Below are positions 1 to 7,575 of a stretch of DNA of 64,000 nt, in pieces (position 1 is the first letter of the stretch; each line of letters starts with the position of its first letter). Source of the stretch: Rhodovibrio salinarum DSM 9154. GTDB taxonomy: Bacteria > Pseudomonadota > Alphaproteobacteria > Kiloniellales > Rhodovibrionaceae. Under the pieces are notes generated by a model. That model ran no database searches. It was not told where the DNA came from and worked only from the letters and a program-made list of their open reading frames with translations. The stretch lies in assembly GCF_000515255.1 (NCBI RefSeq), contig NZ_KI911559.1:967548-1031547 (forward strand), read 5' to 3'. The position numbers were made by a program, and so were the translations under genes.

Positions 1-293
1 GGGCGGGCGCGGACGACCGGCCGCTCGCCGAATGGCCGGACCGCGCGCTGCGCCGGATCGTGCAGCAGTTGAAGGACTGGCAGCTCGTCCCCGCCGGCAC
101 CGAGGGCTTCGCCAAGGCGGAGGTGACGGTGGGCGGCGTTGACACGGCCGCGCTCGACAGCCGCACGATGCAGGCCCGCGACGTCCCCGGCCTGTACGTG
201 ATCGGCGAGGCGGTGGACGTGACCGGCTGGCTCGGCGGGTATAACTTCCAGTGGGCCTGGTCGTCCGGCTGGGCGGCCGGGCAGGCGGTCTAG
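1..293 (+). CDS. C-terminal part of an HI0933/YhiN-type flavoprotein (NAD(P)/FAD-dependent oxidoreductase)
   Basis: The reading frame is open from base 3 to the TAG ending at 293 (96 residues), so the gene starts before the window. The end carries the signature GLYVIGEAVDVTGWLGGYN followed by FQWAWSSGWAAGQAV. This is the FAD-binding C-terminal segment typical of the HI0933/YhiN/BaiN flavoprotein family, in which the Gly-Gly-Tyr-Asn stretch contacts the flavin. The physiological substrate of most members is unknown. The missing N-terminus, with the Rossmann GxGxxG, cannot be examined. A tiny membrane-protein gene follows 29 bp downstream on the same strand. Family assignment is firm; exact function is open. 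Confidence 0.85.
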   Translation, partial: AGADDRPLAEWPDRALRRIVQQLKDWQLVPAGTEGFAKAEVTVGGVDTAALDSRTMQARDVPGLYVIGEAVDVTGWLGGYNFQWAWSSGWAAGQAV

Positions 294-322
294 CCGAAAC
301 AGGCAGCCAACGGGAGGCGGCG

Positions 323-430
323 ATGACCGGCTTCGAGATCCTGATCCTCGGCAAGCTCGTGCTGACCTTCGGCGGGCTGCTCGGCTTCGGGCTGTGGCAG
401 CTCTGGCAGTTGAAGCGCATGGGCTACTGA
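323..430 (+). CDS. Tiny single-pass membrane protein, 35 aa
   Basis: An ATG at 323 is preceded by a strong Shine-Dalgarno (GGGAGGCGG, 312-320) and opens a 35-codon frame to a TGA at 428-430. The peptide begins MTGFEILILGKLVL, continues as one hydrophobic helix (about residues 5-27) and ends with the basic cap QLKRMGY, which suggests a small inner-membrane protein with its C-terminus in the cytoplasm. I do not recognise a named family. The good ribosome site, clean hydrophobic profile and position just after the flavoprotein gene support a real gene, possibly co-transcribed with it. Confidence 0.55.
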   Translation: MTGFEILILGKLVLTFGGLLGFGLWQLWQLKRMGY

Positions 431-517
431 GCCCCGCGGGGTGGCAGGTCCCGCGCGGCGACTTACCTGTATTAGAGAGCGGCATCATCCAGCGGTGTCC
501 GATGGCGTCGCGCCCGC

Positions 518-570
518 CAGACAAAGACGATCAGACAAAGACGACCAGACAGGGACCCAGACAGGGACGA
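518..570 (+). repeat. Four tandem copies of a 12-14 bp unit in the leader of the TetR-type gene
   Basis: The unit CAGACAAAGACGA(T/C) occurs at 518-531 and 532-545. It is followed by two diverged copies of the form CAGACAGGGAC(C/G), at 546-557 and 558-570. The last copy runs into the purine-rich ribosome site (AGGGACGAGGA) of the gene starting at 581. This may be slipped-strand expansion of a Shine-Dalgarno-like element or a direct-repeat regulator site. Confidence 0.7.
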
Positions 571-580
571 GGAAACGGCC

Positions 581-1384
581 ATGGTTGAGGCGGCAAGCGC
601 GCCCACGCGCGGGATCGACCTGAGCGAGCTGGCGGAGCATGCGCTCACCCTCGCCGACGAACGCGGTTGGAACGACGTCGCGCTGCGCGACGTGGCCAAG
701 CGCGCCGGCCTGCCGCTGGCGCAGCTCTACCGGCAGTGCCCCAGCAAGTGGGCGCTGCTGCGCGCCCATGCCCGGCATGTCGACGCCCAGGTGGCCGAGA
801 CCCTGGAGCCGGAAGACCTGCAGGAGCCGGCCAAGGATCGCCTGTTCGAGGTGCTGATGAACCGCTTCGACGCGCTGGGCGACCACAAGCCGGCGGTCCG
901 CTCGATCCTGGAATGCACGCTGCGCGATCCCGCCCAGGCGTTCGGCGGCTACGGCCAGCTGCGCCGCTCGATGACCCGGATGCTGCAGGCCGCCGATCTC
1001 TCGACCGCCGGCGTGCGCGGCGAGCTGCGCGTGAACGGGCTGTGCGGGGTTTACCTGCTGGCGCTGCGCACCTGGCTGGACGACGACAGCGCCGACCTGT
1101 CCAAGACGATGGCCGCGCTCGACGGCTACCTGCGCCGGATCGAACGCCCGGCCGAGGTGCTGGAAGGGCGCGAACGCGCCCGCGACGTCGTCCGCGACAC
1201 GGTCAAGGACAGCCCGGTCGGGCGCGGTCTGTCCCGAATGGTGCGCGGCGCGGGGAGCGATGCCGACGGCCCGGTGATCGAGGGCGAGGCGACCGAGGTT
1301 CCGGAGACGAAGGGCGCCGGGACGATGGGTGAGCCGCCAGTCGACGATCCACACCCCGGTCCGGGCTCCTCGGCCGTGCACTAA
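581..1384 (+). CDS. TetR/COQ9-like transcriptional regulator
   Basis: The 267-residue protein opens with a TetR-type helix-turn-helix at about residues 14-60 (LTLADERGWNDVALRDVAKR then AGLPLAQLYRQCPSKWALL). The C-terminal body, with RSILECTLRDPAQ, RMLQAADLST and MAALDGYLRRIERPAEV, matches a TetR-fold family common in alphaproteobacteria and often annotated as TetR or COQ9-like. The last 60 or so residues are charged and probably disordered. The ATG at 581 follows GGGACGAGGA in a tandem-repeat leader. It lies upstream of the phasin gene but is separated by about 300 bp with its own promoter signals. The ligand and target genes cannot be deduced; a role in ubiquinone biosynthesis (true COQ9) is possible but weakly supported. 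Confidence 0.75.
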   Translation: MVEAASAPTRGIDLSELAEHALTLADERGWNDVALRDVAKRAGLPLAQLYRQCPSKWALLRAHARHVDAQVAETLEPEDLQEPAKDRLFEVLMNRFDALGDHKPAVRSILECTLRDPAQAFGGYGQLRRSMTRMLQAADLSTAGVRGELRVNGLCGVYLLALRTWLDDDSADLSKTMAALDGYLRRIERPAEVLEGRERARDVVRDTVKDSPVGRGLSRMVRGAGSDADGPVIEGEATEVPETKGAGTMGEPPVDDPHPGPGSSAVH

Positions 1385-1570
1385 TCGGTCGGGCGTTTTT
1401 TTGTCGGGTGCCCCTCCGAACGGGATGCGCGCGTGTGCGCTGAGGGCGATTTCTTGCGCATCCGCCGGAAAGCCGCCTATATCCTATGTTCTTTGCAGTG
1501 CGAAAAGACGGCTTTGCTGTGCTGTGTCAATCGGCGCGCAATAGCGCCTGTTCAGAACCCTCTTGAAATG

Positions 1571-1587
1571 TTTGTGCAGCGCACAAA
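1571..1587. promoter_or_regulatory. Palindrome upstream of the phasin gene, candidate PhaR operator
   Basis: TTTGTGC-AGC-GCACAAA is a perfect 7+7 bp inverted repeat with a 3-nt spacer, just upstream of a TTGACA at 1595. A related TGC-rich near-palindrome lies at 1492-1505 (TTTGCAGTGCGAAA). PhaR, the polyhydroxyalkanoate-responsive repressor of phasin genes, is known in alphaproteobacteria to bind TGC/GCA-rich palindromes, so these are candidate PhaR sites by position and base composition. Confidence 0.55.
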
Positions 1588-1594
1588 TCTGACC

Positions 1595-1623
1595 TTGACA
1601 GCGGCGTTGGTGCGTTGCAAATA
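1595..1623 (+). promoter_or_regulatory. Candidate sigma-70-type promoter of the phasin gene
   Basis: A perfect -35 hexamer TTGACA (1595-1600) is followed after 17 bp by CAAATA (1618-1623), a weak -10. It sits directly downstream of the 1571-1587 palindrome and about 65 bp before the phasin ATG, so repressor binding there could block polymerase. Confidence 0.4.
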
Positions 1624-1686
1624 CCAGGGCTAACGGCAAGGCGCTGGCGGACCGAGGCCGCGACATTCTCAAGGAGGAACGCGACG

Positions 1687-2301
1687 ATGGCGAGCAAGAC
1701 CGGCAACCCCTTCCTGGATCAGAACTTCACCGAGATGTTCGATCCGCGGAAGTACATGGAGCACTTCCAGAGCCCGAGCATGGACAACACGGCCTTCATG
1801 GAAGCGCACCGCAAGAACGTCGAAGCGCTGACCGAGGCCAATCGGGTCGCGTTCGAGGGTGTCCAGGCGATGGCCCGCCGTCAGACCGAGATCGTCCGCG
1901 AGGCGATGGACGAAGCCTCCAAGGCGATGCAGCAGATGCAGCACGCCGGCTCCAACGAGGAGCGCGTGGCCAAGCAGACCGAGGTCGCCAAGAGCGCCTT
2001 CGAAACCTCGCTGAAGCACGCCCGTGAGCTGGCGGAAATGAGCGCCAAGTCGCAGAACGAGGCGCTGGAGCTGATCAACAAGCGCATCGCCGAGGGCTTT
2101 GATGAGATGCGCGACAGCATGCAGACCATCGTCCAGCAGGGCGAGAAGGCGACCGGCCAGGCGACGAAGGCCGCGCAGACCGCCGTCAATACCGCGGCCA
2201 GCGCGACCAACGGCAGCGGTCAGACCAGCCAGGGCAGCTCCGCGTCCGGCTCCTCGAAGGGCAAGGGCAGCAGTGCTTCGACCAGCGCGAGCGCGAACTA
2301 A
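1687..2301 (+). CDS. Phasin family protein (PHA granule-associated)
   Basis: The 204-residue protein starts at the ATG at 1687 behind AAGGAGG (1671-1677). It has the Phasin_2-type helical core: NPFLDQNFTEMFDPRKYMEH, then HRKNVEALTEANRVAFEGVQ, EIVREAMDEASKAMQQM, and a long amphipathic helix with KHARELAEMSAKSQNEALEL. From about residue 165 the tail is Ser/Ala/Gly/Lys-rich and low in complexity. Phasins coat intracellular polyhydroxyalkanoate granules and control their number and size. PHA synthase genes are not in the window. Upstream palindromes suggest PhaR control, and a strong terminator follows at 2355-2402, so the gene is probably transcribed alone. Confidence 0.93.
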   Translation: MASKTGNPFLDQNFTEMFDPRKYMEHFQSPSMDNTAFMEAHRKNVEALTEANRVAFEGVQAMARRQTEIVREAMDEASKAMQQMQHAGSNEERVAKQTEVAKSAFETSLKHARELAEMSAKSQNEALELINKRIAEGFDEMRDSMQTIVQQGEKATGQATKAAQTAVNTAASATNGSGQTSQGSSASGSSKGKGSSASTSASAN

Positions 2302-2354
2302 CCCGCGCGGGTCCTGATAGGCTGCTGCTTGCGGCGACACCCGCAAGCGCACAA

Positions 2355-2402
2355 GCCGGGCCGGCACATCCCCGAAAACGGGTGTGCCGGCCCGGTTTTT
2401 TT
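2355..2402 (+). terminator. Rho-independent terminator of the phasin gene
   Basis: A long GC-rich stem, CCGGGCCGGCACA paired with TGTGCCGGCCCGG around a CCCCGAAAACGGG-type loop (about 2356-2395), is followed directly by seven T (2396-2402). This is one of the clearest intrinsic terminators in the window. Confidence 0.9.
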
Positions 2403-2502
2403 GTGTGCTTTTGCTGGGCGTCATGCGCTATGGCCCGTGGTGCCGGGGCCGGTTGGTGGAGCTACCGTCCCAGCAGGCAGGTCATAACGGGAGAGGTTGG
2501 AG

Positions 2503-2853
2503 ATGGCGGAGGAGACGGCGCCGGAGATCGGGTTCACGGATTTCCAGAAGGTCGACGTGCGGGTGGGGACGATCAGCCACGTCGAGGACTTCCCGGAAGC
2601 GCGCCGGCCGGCCTACAAGCTGTGGGTCGACTTCGGTCCTTTGGGCACCCGCAAGACCAGCGCCCAGGTAACCGTGCACTACACGAAGGACACGCTGTTG
2701 GGCCGGCAGGTCGCCGCGGTGATGAACTTCCCAGCCAAGCAGATCGCCAAGTTCCGGTCGGAGATCCTGGTGCTGGGCTTCCCGGATGAGAACGGCGAGG
2801 TCGTGCTGATCGCCCCCGACCGCCCGGTTCCAAACGGCGGGCGGCTATACTGA
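2503..2853 (+). CDS. csaA: CsaA-like tRNA-binding/export-chaperone protein
   Basis: The 116-residue protein is a single EMAP-II/Myf-type OB-fold: FQKVDVRVGTISHVEDFPEA, RRPAYKLWVDFG, KTSAQVTVHY, LLGRQVAAVMNFP, EILVLGF and a C-terminal DRPVPNGGRLY. The order and spacing match CsaA, a small dimeric protein described as an export-related chaperone in Bacillus; its tRNA-binding fold suggests RNA contacts. The ATG at 2503 lies behind GGGAGAGG; an in-frame TTG two codons earlier is less likely. It converges with the aminotransferase gene that ends at 2997, with a hairpin between them. Confidence 0.88.
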   Translation: MAEETAPEIGFTDFQKVDVRVGTISHVEDFPEARRPAYKLWVDFGPLGTRKTSAQVTVHYTKDTLLGRQVAAVMNFPAKQIAKFRSEILVLGFPDENGEVVLIAPDRPVPNGGRLY

Positions 2854-2930
2854 AAGCTGCCGCGCGGGGCCACCGATGAGGGGCGTCGGGCCCCTGCTGC
2901 GTCACAAGGTCGGTGGATAATCGGGAAAGG

Positions 2931-2960
2931 AGGGACGCGCAGGGACAGATTGCGCGTCCT
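2931..2960. terminator. Hairpin between the convergent csaA and aminotransferase genes
   Basis: GGACGCGC (2933-2940) pairs with GCGCGTCC (2952-2959) around an 11-nt loop, and flanking purine/pyrimidine tracts extend the stem imperfectly. No proper T-run follows on either strand, so it is a weak, possibly bidirectional terminator. Confidence 0.4.
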
Positions 2961-2996
2961 CTTCCCCAAACATCTTTGCCCAGGTGGGAGCGGGGG

Positions 2997-3911
2997 CTAC
3001 TCCGCCGCGCTGACGCTGGCGTGCGCCGTGCGCTGGTCGGGACGCTGCACCAACTCGTCGAACGCCTTGAGCAAGGTGCGCGTCGTCTCGCCGACGGTGA
3101 AGCTGTATTGGCCGATCTCGCGTACCGGCGTGACCTCGACGGCGGTGCCGGTGAGGAAGACCTCGTCGGTCTGGGCCAGTTCCTCCGGCATGATCGCGCG
3201 CTCGTGCACCTTATAGCCCAGGTCGTGCGCGAGCCCGATCACCGTCCGCCGGGTGATGCCATCCAGGAAGCAGTCGGGATCGGGCGTGTGTAGCTCGCCG
3301 TTCTGGACCAGGAAGATGTTGGCGCCGGTCGCTTCCGCGATGCGGCCCCGGTAGTCCAGCATTAGCGCGTCGTTGTAACCGGCCGCTTCGGCGGTGTGCT
3401 TGGACAGCGTGCAGATCATGTACAGACCGGCAGCCTTGGACTTCACCGGCGCGGTTTCCGGGGCCGGGCGCTTCCAGTTGGAAAACTGCATCCGGATGCC
3501 TTCCAGCCGCGCTTCCGGTGAGAAATAGGCCGGCCATTGCCAGGCCGCGATCGCGACGTTGATCGAGTTGTGCTGCGCGCTGACCCCCATCATCTCGCTG
3601 CCGCGCCAGGCGACCGGACGGACGTAGCCGTTCTCGATCCCGTTGGCTTCGAGCACTTGGCTGGCGGCTTGGTTGATCTCCTCGACCGAATAGGGCAGCT
3701 CGAAGCCCAGCAGGCGTGCGGAGTCGTGCAGGCGCTGATGGTGTTCGTCGCGCTTGAAGATCGCGCCGTTGTAGACCCGTTCCCCTTCGAAAACACAGCT
3801 GCCGTAGTGCAAGCCGTGGGTGAGCACGTGTACTTTACTGTCGCGCCAGTCCGTTAGCTGGCCGTTCATCCAGATAAAGCCGTCTCGGTCGTCGAAGGGG
3901 GGCATGGACAT
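2997..3911 (-). CDS. ilvE: Branched-chain amino acid aminotransferase (class IV, PLP)
   Basis: The 304-residue protein has the class IV aminotransferase pattern: DGFIWMNGQLTDWRDSKVHV, THGLHYGSCVFEGERVY, YVRPVAWRG, the Schiff-base lysine region VKSKAAGLYMIC, then GYNDALMLDYRGRIAEATG with NIFLV, and DGITRRTVIGLAHDLGY. It moves the amino group between glutamate and the keto acids of Leu, Ile and Val. The ATG at 3911 (MSMPPF) follows AAGAAAGAG; a second ATG is at 3905. It is divergent from the petP-like gene at 4185, and the aminotransferase-MarR-OmpR neighbourhood recurs in alphaproteobacteria. A second class IV enzyme is at 21812, so the isoleucine/leucine role could be shared. Confidence 0.93.
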   Translation of the reverse strand: MSMPPFDDRDGFIWMNGQLTDWRDSKVHVLTHGLHYGSCVFEGERVYNGAIFKRDEHHQRLHDSARLLGFELPYSVEEINQAASQVLEANGIENGYVRPVAWRGSEMMGVSAQHNSINVAIAAWQWPAYFSPEARLEGIRMQFSNWKRPAPETAPVKSKAAGLYMICTLSKHTAEAAGYNDALMLDYRGRIAEATGANIFLVQNGELHTPDPDCFLDGITRRTVIGLAHDLGYKVHERAIMPEELAQTDEVFLTGTAVEVTPVREIGQYSFTVGETTRTLLKAFDELVQRPDQRTAHASVSAAE

Positions 3912-4184
3912 GGCTTGCGCGCTCTTTCTTGGTCGCTCTTGGTTTTGATCGTGCGTATTCGGGACGCCCGCGCCGTACCGCCCTGCAGGCTGGCATCGCG
4001 AACGCTTTGCCGCGCGCGGCGGGGCGTGCGGGGGCCAGCGGCCAGCAATCGCGCAAACGGGCCTGGGATTCAACCCCCGCATGTCGATGCGCGCGTCGAT
4101 TGTTACCCGCCGCCAAAGCATAAGCGATACAATCTGTCCGCCAACTCTTGTATCCGGTAACATCATTATGCGATATATGTCAAC

Positions 4185-4724
4185 ATGGCTGACGTAAAAA
4201 CTGGCTATAACCCACTTTTCCTGCGCGAGGAGGAGTTGCGGCAGGCGATGGAGCTACTGTTCTTCGCCTACCGCGACTTTACGCGCGTGCCCGACCAGAT
4301 CCTGGCCAACTACGGCTTCGGCCGTGCGCACCACCGCGTGATCTATTTCGTCGGGCGCGAGCCCGGGATCACGGTGAGCGAACTGTTGCATCTGTTGCAG
4401 ATCACCAAGCAGTCGCTGTCCCGGGTGCTGAGCCAATTGGTGCGCGAGGGGTTCATCGAGCAAAGCCCGGGAACGGAAGACCGTCGCCAGCGCCGTCTGG
4501 AGCTGACCGACAAGGGGCGCGCTCTGGAACGCGAATTGAGCGAGAACCAGCGTCGGCTGATCGCCGCCGCCTACCGCGAGGCCGGGGCGGAGGCGGTCGA
4601 AGGCTTCCGCCGGGTCATGCTGGGCATGATCGAGGAAGGCGACCGCCGCCGCTTCGAGCGCCGCGAGGGGCAGCCCGGGCCGGACCCGGTTCCCCGCGGC
4701 CAGCCCCGACGGTTCGTGCGATGA
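4185..4724 (+). CDS. petP: PetP-like MarR-family transcriptional regulator
   Basis: The 179-residue protein has a MarR winged helix at about residues 60-112 (GITVSELLHLLQITKQSLSR, VLSQLVREGFIEQS, then the wing EDRRQRRLELTDKG), preceded by the helical dimerisation segment ELLFFAYRDFTRVPDQILA. The stop overlaps the next start by four bases (ATGA at 4721-4724), so the two genes are translationally coupled. This MarR-OmpR arrangement matches petP-petR of Rhodobacter, described there upstream of the cytochrome bc1 operon and needed for growth. Here the neighbour is the aminotransferase gene, divergent over a 273-bp gap. The petP name rests on organisation and sequence resemblance. Confidence 0.82.
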   Translation: MADVKTGYNPLFLREEELRQAMELLFFAYRDFTRVPDQILANYGFGRAHHRVIYFVGREPGITVSELLHLLQITKQSLSRVLSQLVREGFIEQSPGTEDRRQRRLELTDKGRALERELSENQRRLIAAAYREAGAEAVEGFRRVMLGMIEEGDRRRFERREGQPGPDPVPRGQPRRFVR

Positions 4725-5404
4725 GCGACACCGAGCCGCATATCCTGGTGGTCGACGACGACACGCGGCTGCGCGCGCTCTTGCAGCGGTATCTGAGCGA
4801 GCAGGGCTTTCGTGTCACCACCGCGGAAAGCGCGGGCGAGGCCCGGCGTAAGCTGGAGGCCCTGACGTTCGACCTGCTGGTGCTCGACATCATGATGCCG
4901 GGGGAAAGCGGGCTCGATCTGACCCAGGCGCTGCGGCTGGACAGCCGGGTGCCGATCCTGCTGCTGACCGCGATGACCGAGACCGAGGACCGGATCGAGG
5001 GCCTGACCCGCGGCGCGGACGATTACCTGTCGAAGCCGTTCGAGCCGCGCGAATTGGTTCTGCGTATCAACGCCATCCTGCGCCGGGTGCCGCAGGCACC
5101 GGCTCCCCCGCGCGAGCTTAACTTCGGGGAGTTCACCTTCGACCTCGCCCGCAGCGAGTTGAAGCGCCGCGGCGCGGTGATCCGTTTGACCGAAGTCGAA
5201 ACCGCCTTGCTGGCGGCGCTCGCCCGGCAGCCGGGCGAGGTGCTGTCGCGCGAGGATCTGCGCCAGGAAACCGCCGAGGCAACCTCGACGCGGAGCGTCG
5301 ACGTGCAGATGACCCGGCTGCGCCGAAAGATCGAGGATGACCCCAAGTATCCCCGGTTCCTGCGTACCGTGCGCGGCAGCGGTTATGTGCTGATGTCGGA
5401 TTGA
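4721..5404 (+). CDS. petR: PetR-like OmpR-family response regulator
   Basis: The 227-residue protein has an N-terminal receiver with the acidic pocket VVDDD (residues 10-14), phosphoacceptor Asp56 in LLVLDIMMPGESG, and the conserved Lys in DDYLSKPFEPREL. A C-terminal winged-helix domain follows (about 130-224: RSELKRRGAVIRLTEVE, TRSVDVQMTRLRRKIEDDP, LRTVRGSGYVL). No histidine kinase is adjacent, as in Rhodobacter petR, so it may act as an orphan regulator working with the coupled MarR partner. Translation starts inside the last codon of that gene. Phosphorylation-dependent DNA binding is inferred from intact pocket residues. Confidence 0.85.
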   Translation: MSDTEPHILVVDDDTRLRALLQRYLSEQGFRVTTAESAGEARRKLEALTFDLLVLDIMMPGESGLDLTQALRLDSRVPILLLTAMTETEDRIEGLTRGADDYLSKPFEPRELVLRINAILRRVPQAPAPPRELNFGEFTFDLARSELKRRGAVIRLTEVETALLAALARQPGEVLSREDLRQETAEATSTRSVDVQMTRLRRKIEDDPKYPRFLRTVRGSGYVLMSD

Positions 5405-5655
5405 GCGTTCGGCCGGACCGCCGCGCAAGAAGATTTCTTCATCACCACCAAAATCGACCCTTGATTTCGCAGAAAGAGGCGGCAGACTAAGGCGCGTTCG
5501 CGGCAGGGCCTAAGCGCACAGGTCCGATGCTGCGGACGGCCGTTCGGGGGGCTCTCCGGCGGTTCGATCGGTTCCGGCGTTTGGTCGGAAGATAAGCAAT
5601 GCGACGCGTTACGACGTGGACGAAGCCAACGGCCCAAGTCTGGGGAGGACACGCC

Positions 5656-5796
5656 ATGCAGGACCCGATCGAAAAGCTGCAAGAGAGCGAGACGTTCCAG
5701 AAGCTTGACCAAAAGGTCGAGTGGGCGCAGGTCACGCTGTTCTCCACCGTCGCCCTGTTGGTGCTGGTGGCCCTGGGCAAGAACGTCGTCGCCTGA
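5656..5796 (+). CDS. Small single-pass membrane protein, 46 aa
   Basis: An ATG at 5656 behind GGGGAGGAC (5642-5650) opens a 46-codon frame. The first 25 residues are charged and amphipathic (MQDPIEKLQESETFQKLDQK then VEWAQ). A membrane helix follows (TLFSTVALLVLVALGK), ending NVVA. The topology suggests a small tail-anchored protein. The purine-rich ribosome site and codon use support a real gene. I recognise no family. It stands alone between petR and a 490-bp stretch without clear genes. Confidence 0.6.
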   Translation: MQDPIEKLQESETFQKLDQKVEWAQVTLFSTVALLVLVALGKNVVA

Positions 5797-6287
5797 CTCG
5801 CGCGGCGCTCTGAGGCGCACAACGCGTCGTCGCTGGGGTCGGCGGCTAAGCAATGCCTGCGACTAACCGGTCGCAAGTGATGCTTGGCCGCTGACCTCGC
5901 CGACGGTCGTTATGGGCCTGCGGTCATATCGCCCGTGTCGACCGTGTTCTCCACGCTGTGTTCGCGCGGAGCGGGGTCACGTCGGCGGCAAGTCTGAATG
6001 CCCCGAAAGCGGCGTCTGAGTTGGCTGTGTTTACGTCCCAGCGAACTGGCTCACCGCCCAGAGCACGACGACGAAGTACAGGCAAGTTTTCACGACCATG
6101 AGACCAACTCCGTGATCCGGTGTTGCATTCAGGCCAGTTTGGCGGCGAAATATTAACGTTCGCTTGTCGCATTTACTCTTTGACATACGGCTGTTCGGAA
6201 AAACCGTGGGACGGCTATTGGCGTGTGCGTCCGTGACGGCCACATAGACACGCGGAGACAGAACAACAGCAACAAGCGAGGTGGGAC
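5797..6287. other. Gene-poor 490-bp interval
   Basis: Apart from the possible 22-residue peptide at 6031-6099 and an AT-richer stretch at about 6140-6200 that may hold the msrB promoter, nothing with coding character or clear structure was seen. Confidence 0.5.
6031..6099 (-). CDS. Possible 22-aa membrane micropeptide
   Basis: On the minus strand an ATG (6099-6097) follows CGGAG by about 7 nt and encodes MVVKTCLYFVVVLWAVSQFA plus two residues, almost entirely one hydrophobic helix with a single basic residue at the start. It resembles the many short membrane peptides of bacteria in length and composition, but hydrophobic runs of this size can occur by chance. No neighbour supports a role. 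Confidence 0.25.
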   Translation of the reverse strand: MVVKTCLYFVVVLWAVSQFAGT

Positions 6288-6731
6288 ATGACAGACACGT
6301 CCGAAACCCAGCCGAACACCCAGAGTTCTGATGGCGAGTCCCGGATCGTCAAGAGCGATGCCGAGTGGAAGCAGGAACTGAGCGAAGAGGCATATCGTGT
6401 CGCGCGGCGCGGCGGGACCGAACGGCCGTTCGCCAACGCGTATCACGACGCCAAAACCGCCGGCACCTATCGCTGCGTGTGCTGCGGTCAGCCGCTGTTC
6501 GACAGCGACGCCAAGTACGATAGCGGCACTGGCTGGCCCAGCTTTACCCAGCCGCTGAACGAACACGCGGTCAGCTACAAGACCGACCGTAAGCTGTTCA
6601 CGAAGCGCACGGAGGTCCTGTGCAGCCGTTGCGACGGCCATCTGGGGCACGTGTTCGACGATGGTCCGGAGCCAACCGGCAAGCGCTACTGCATGAACTC
6701 CGCCGCGTTGAAACTGGTGCCGGAGAGCTAG
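6288..6731 (+). CDS. msrB: Peptide-methionine (R)-S-oxide reductase MsrB
   Basis: The 147-residue protein repairs the R epimer of methionine sulfoxide in proteins. It has both zinc CxxC pairs (CVCCGQPLF and VLCSRCDGHLGHVFDDGP), the fold signature GTGWPSFTQPL, and the catalytic Cys135 in KRYCMNSAALKLVP close to the C-terminus. The ATG at 6288 follows AACAAGCGAGGTGGGAC. A short-chain dehydrogenase gene starts 6 bp downstream, so the two are probably co-transcribed. Length is standard for a stand-alone MsrB. Confidence 0.96.
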   Translation: MTDTSETQPNTQSSDGESRIVKSDAEWKQELSEEAYRVARRGGTERPFANAYHDAKTAGTYRCVCCGQPLFDSDAKYDSGTGWPSFTQPLNEHAVSYKTDRKLFTKRTEVLCSRCDGHLGHVFDDGPEPTGKRYCMNSAALKLVPES

Positions 6732-6737
6732 CTTCCC

Positions 6738-7505
6738 GTGCCCGCGCTGAAGGAGGACATTCCCCGCGTTGCGTTCGTCACGGGCGCGGCCAAGCGGGTC
6801 GGGCGTGCGCTGGCGCTCAACCTGGCAGCCGACGGGTGGGCGGTGGCCGTGCACTATGCCACCTCCCGCGCCGAGGCGGAGCAGACGGCTGCCGATGTGG
6901 AGGCCGCTGGCGGGCGCGCGGTCACGCTACAAGCCGACTTGACCGACGAGGAGGCGTGTGCCGCGCTGGTGGATCGTGCGGCGAGCGCGCTCGGCCCTGT
7001 CGGTCTGTTGGTCAACAACGCCGCGGTGTTCGGGCACGACACCGCCCAGACGGCGACGCGGGCCAGCTGGGATCGGCACATGGAGACCAACCTGCGGGCG
7101 CCGTTCGTGCTGGCCCAGGCGCTCAAGCGCCAGGTGCCGGCGGGGCGCCAAGGGATGATCTTCAACCTGCTGGACGGCTATGTCCTGCAGCCCGCAGCCG
7201 GGTTCACCAGCTATCACCTGTCCAAGGTCGGGCTATACAGCCTCACCCAGTCGCTGGCTCTGCAGTTCGCGCCGCAGGTGCGTGTCAACTCGGTCGGCCC
7301 CGGGGCGTTACTGCCGGATCACTACCGTGACCAGTCCGCGATCGAGGCCGCGCATGCCGAAACGCCGCTGAAGCGCGGAACCGATCCGGATGAAATCTAC
7401 CGCACCCTGCGCTTTTTCCTGGAGGCGCCGTCGGTGACCGGACAGATGATCGCGCTGGATGGCGGCCGGCATCTGGGGCCGTCGCGCCAGGGTGACGAGT
7501 TATAA
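6738..7505 (+). CDS. SDR-family oxidoreductase, pteridine-reductase/FolM-like
   Basis: The 255-residue protein starts at GTG (6738). The nucleotide-binding motif VTGAAKRVGRALA (residues 14-26) contains TGxxxRxG, the variant typical of pteridine reductases and FolM rather than the classical TGxxxGxG. The NNA motif is LLVNNAAVFG and the catalytic YxxxK is in SYHLSKVGLY (about 158-162), with the C-terminal VTGQMIALDGGRHLG. folB follows 70 bp downstream, which supports a folate or tetrahydromonapterin role: NADPH-dependent reduction of a dihydropterin. The exact substrate is inferred from motif and neighbour. Confidence 0.8.
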   Translation: MPALKEDIPRVAFVTGAAKRVGRALALNLAADGWAVAVHYATSRAEAEQTAADVEAAGGRAVTLQADLTDEEACAALVDRAASALGPVGLLVNNAAVFGHDTAQTATRASWDRHMETNLRAPFVLAQALKRQVPAGRQGMIFNLLDGYVLQPAAGFTSYHLSKVGLYSLTQSLALQFAPQVRVNSVGPGALLPDHYRDQSAIEAAHAETPLKRGTDPDEIYRTLRFFLEAPSVTGQMIALDGGRHLGPSRQGDEL

Positions 7506-7575
7506 GAACCGGTCACAGGGCTTTCATGCGATTCCTGTCTGGACCGCAGTGCGGTGAGCGGTTAGGGGAAAGGGC

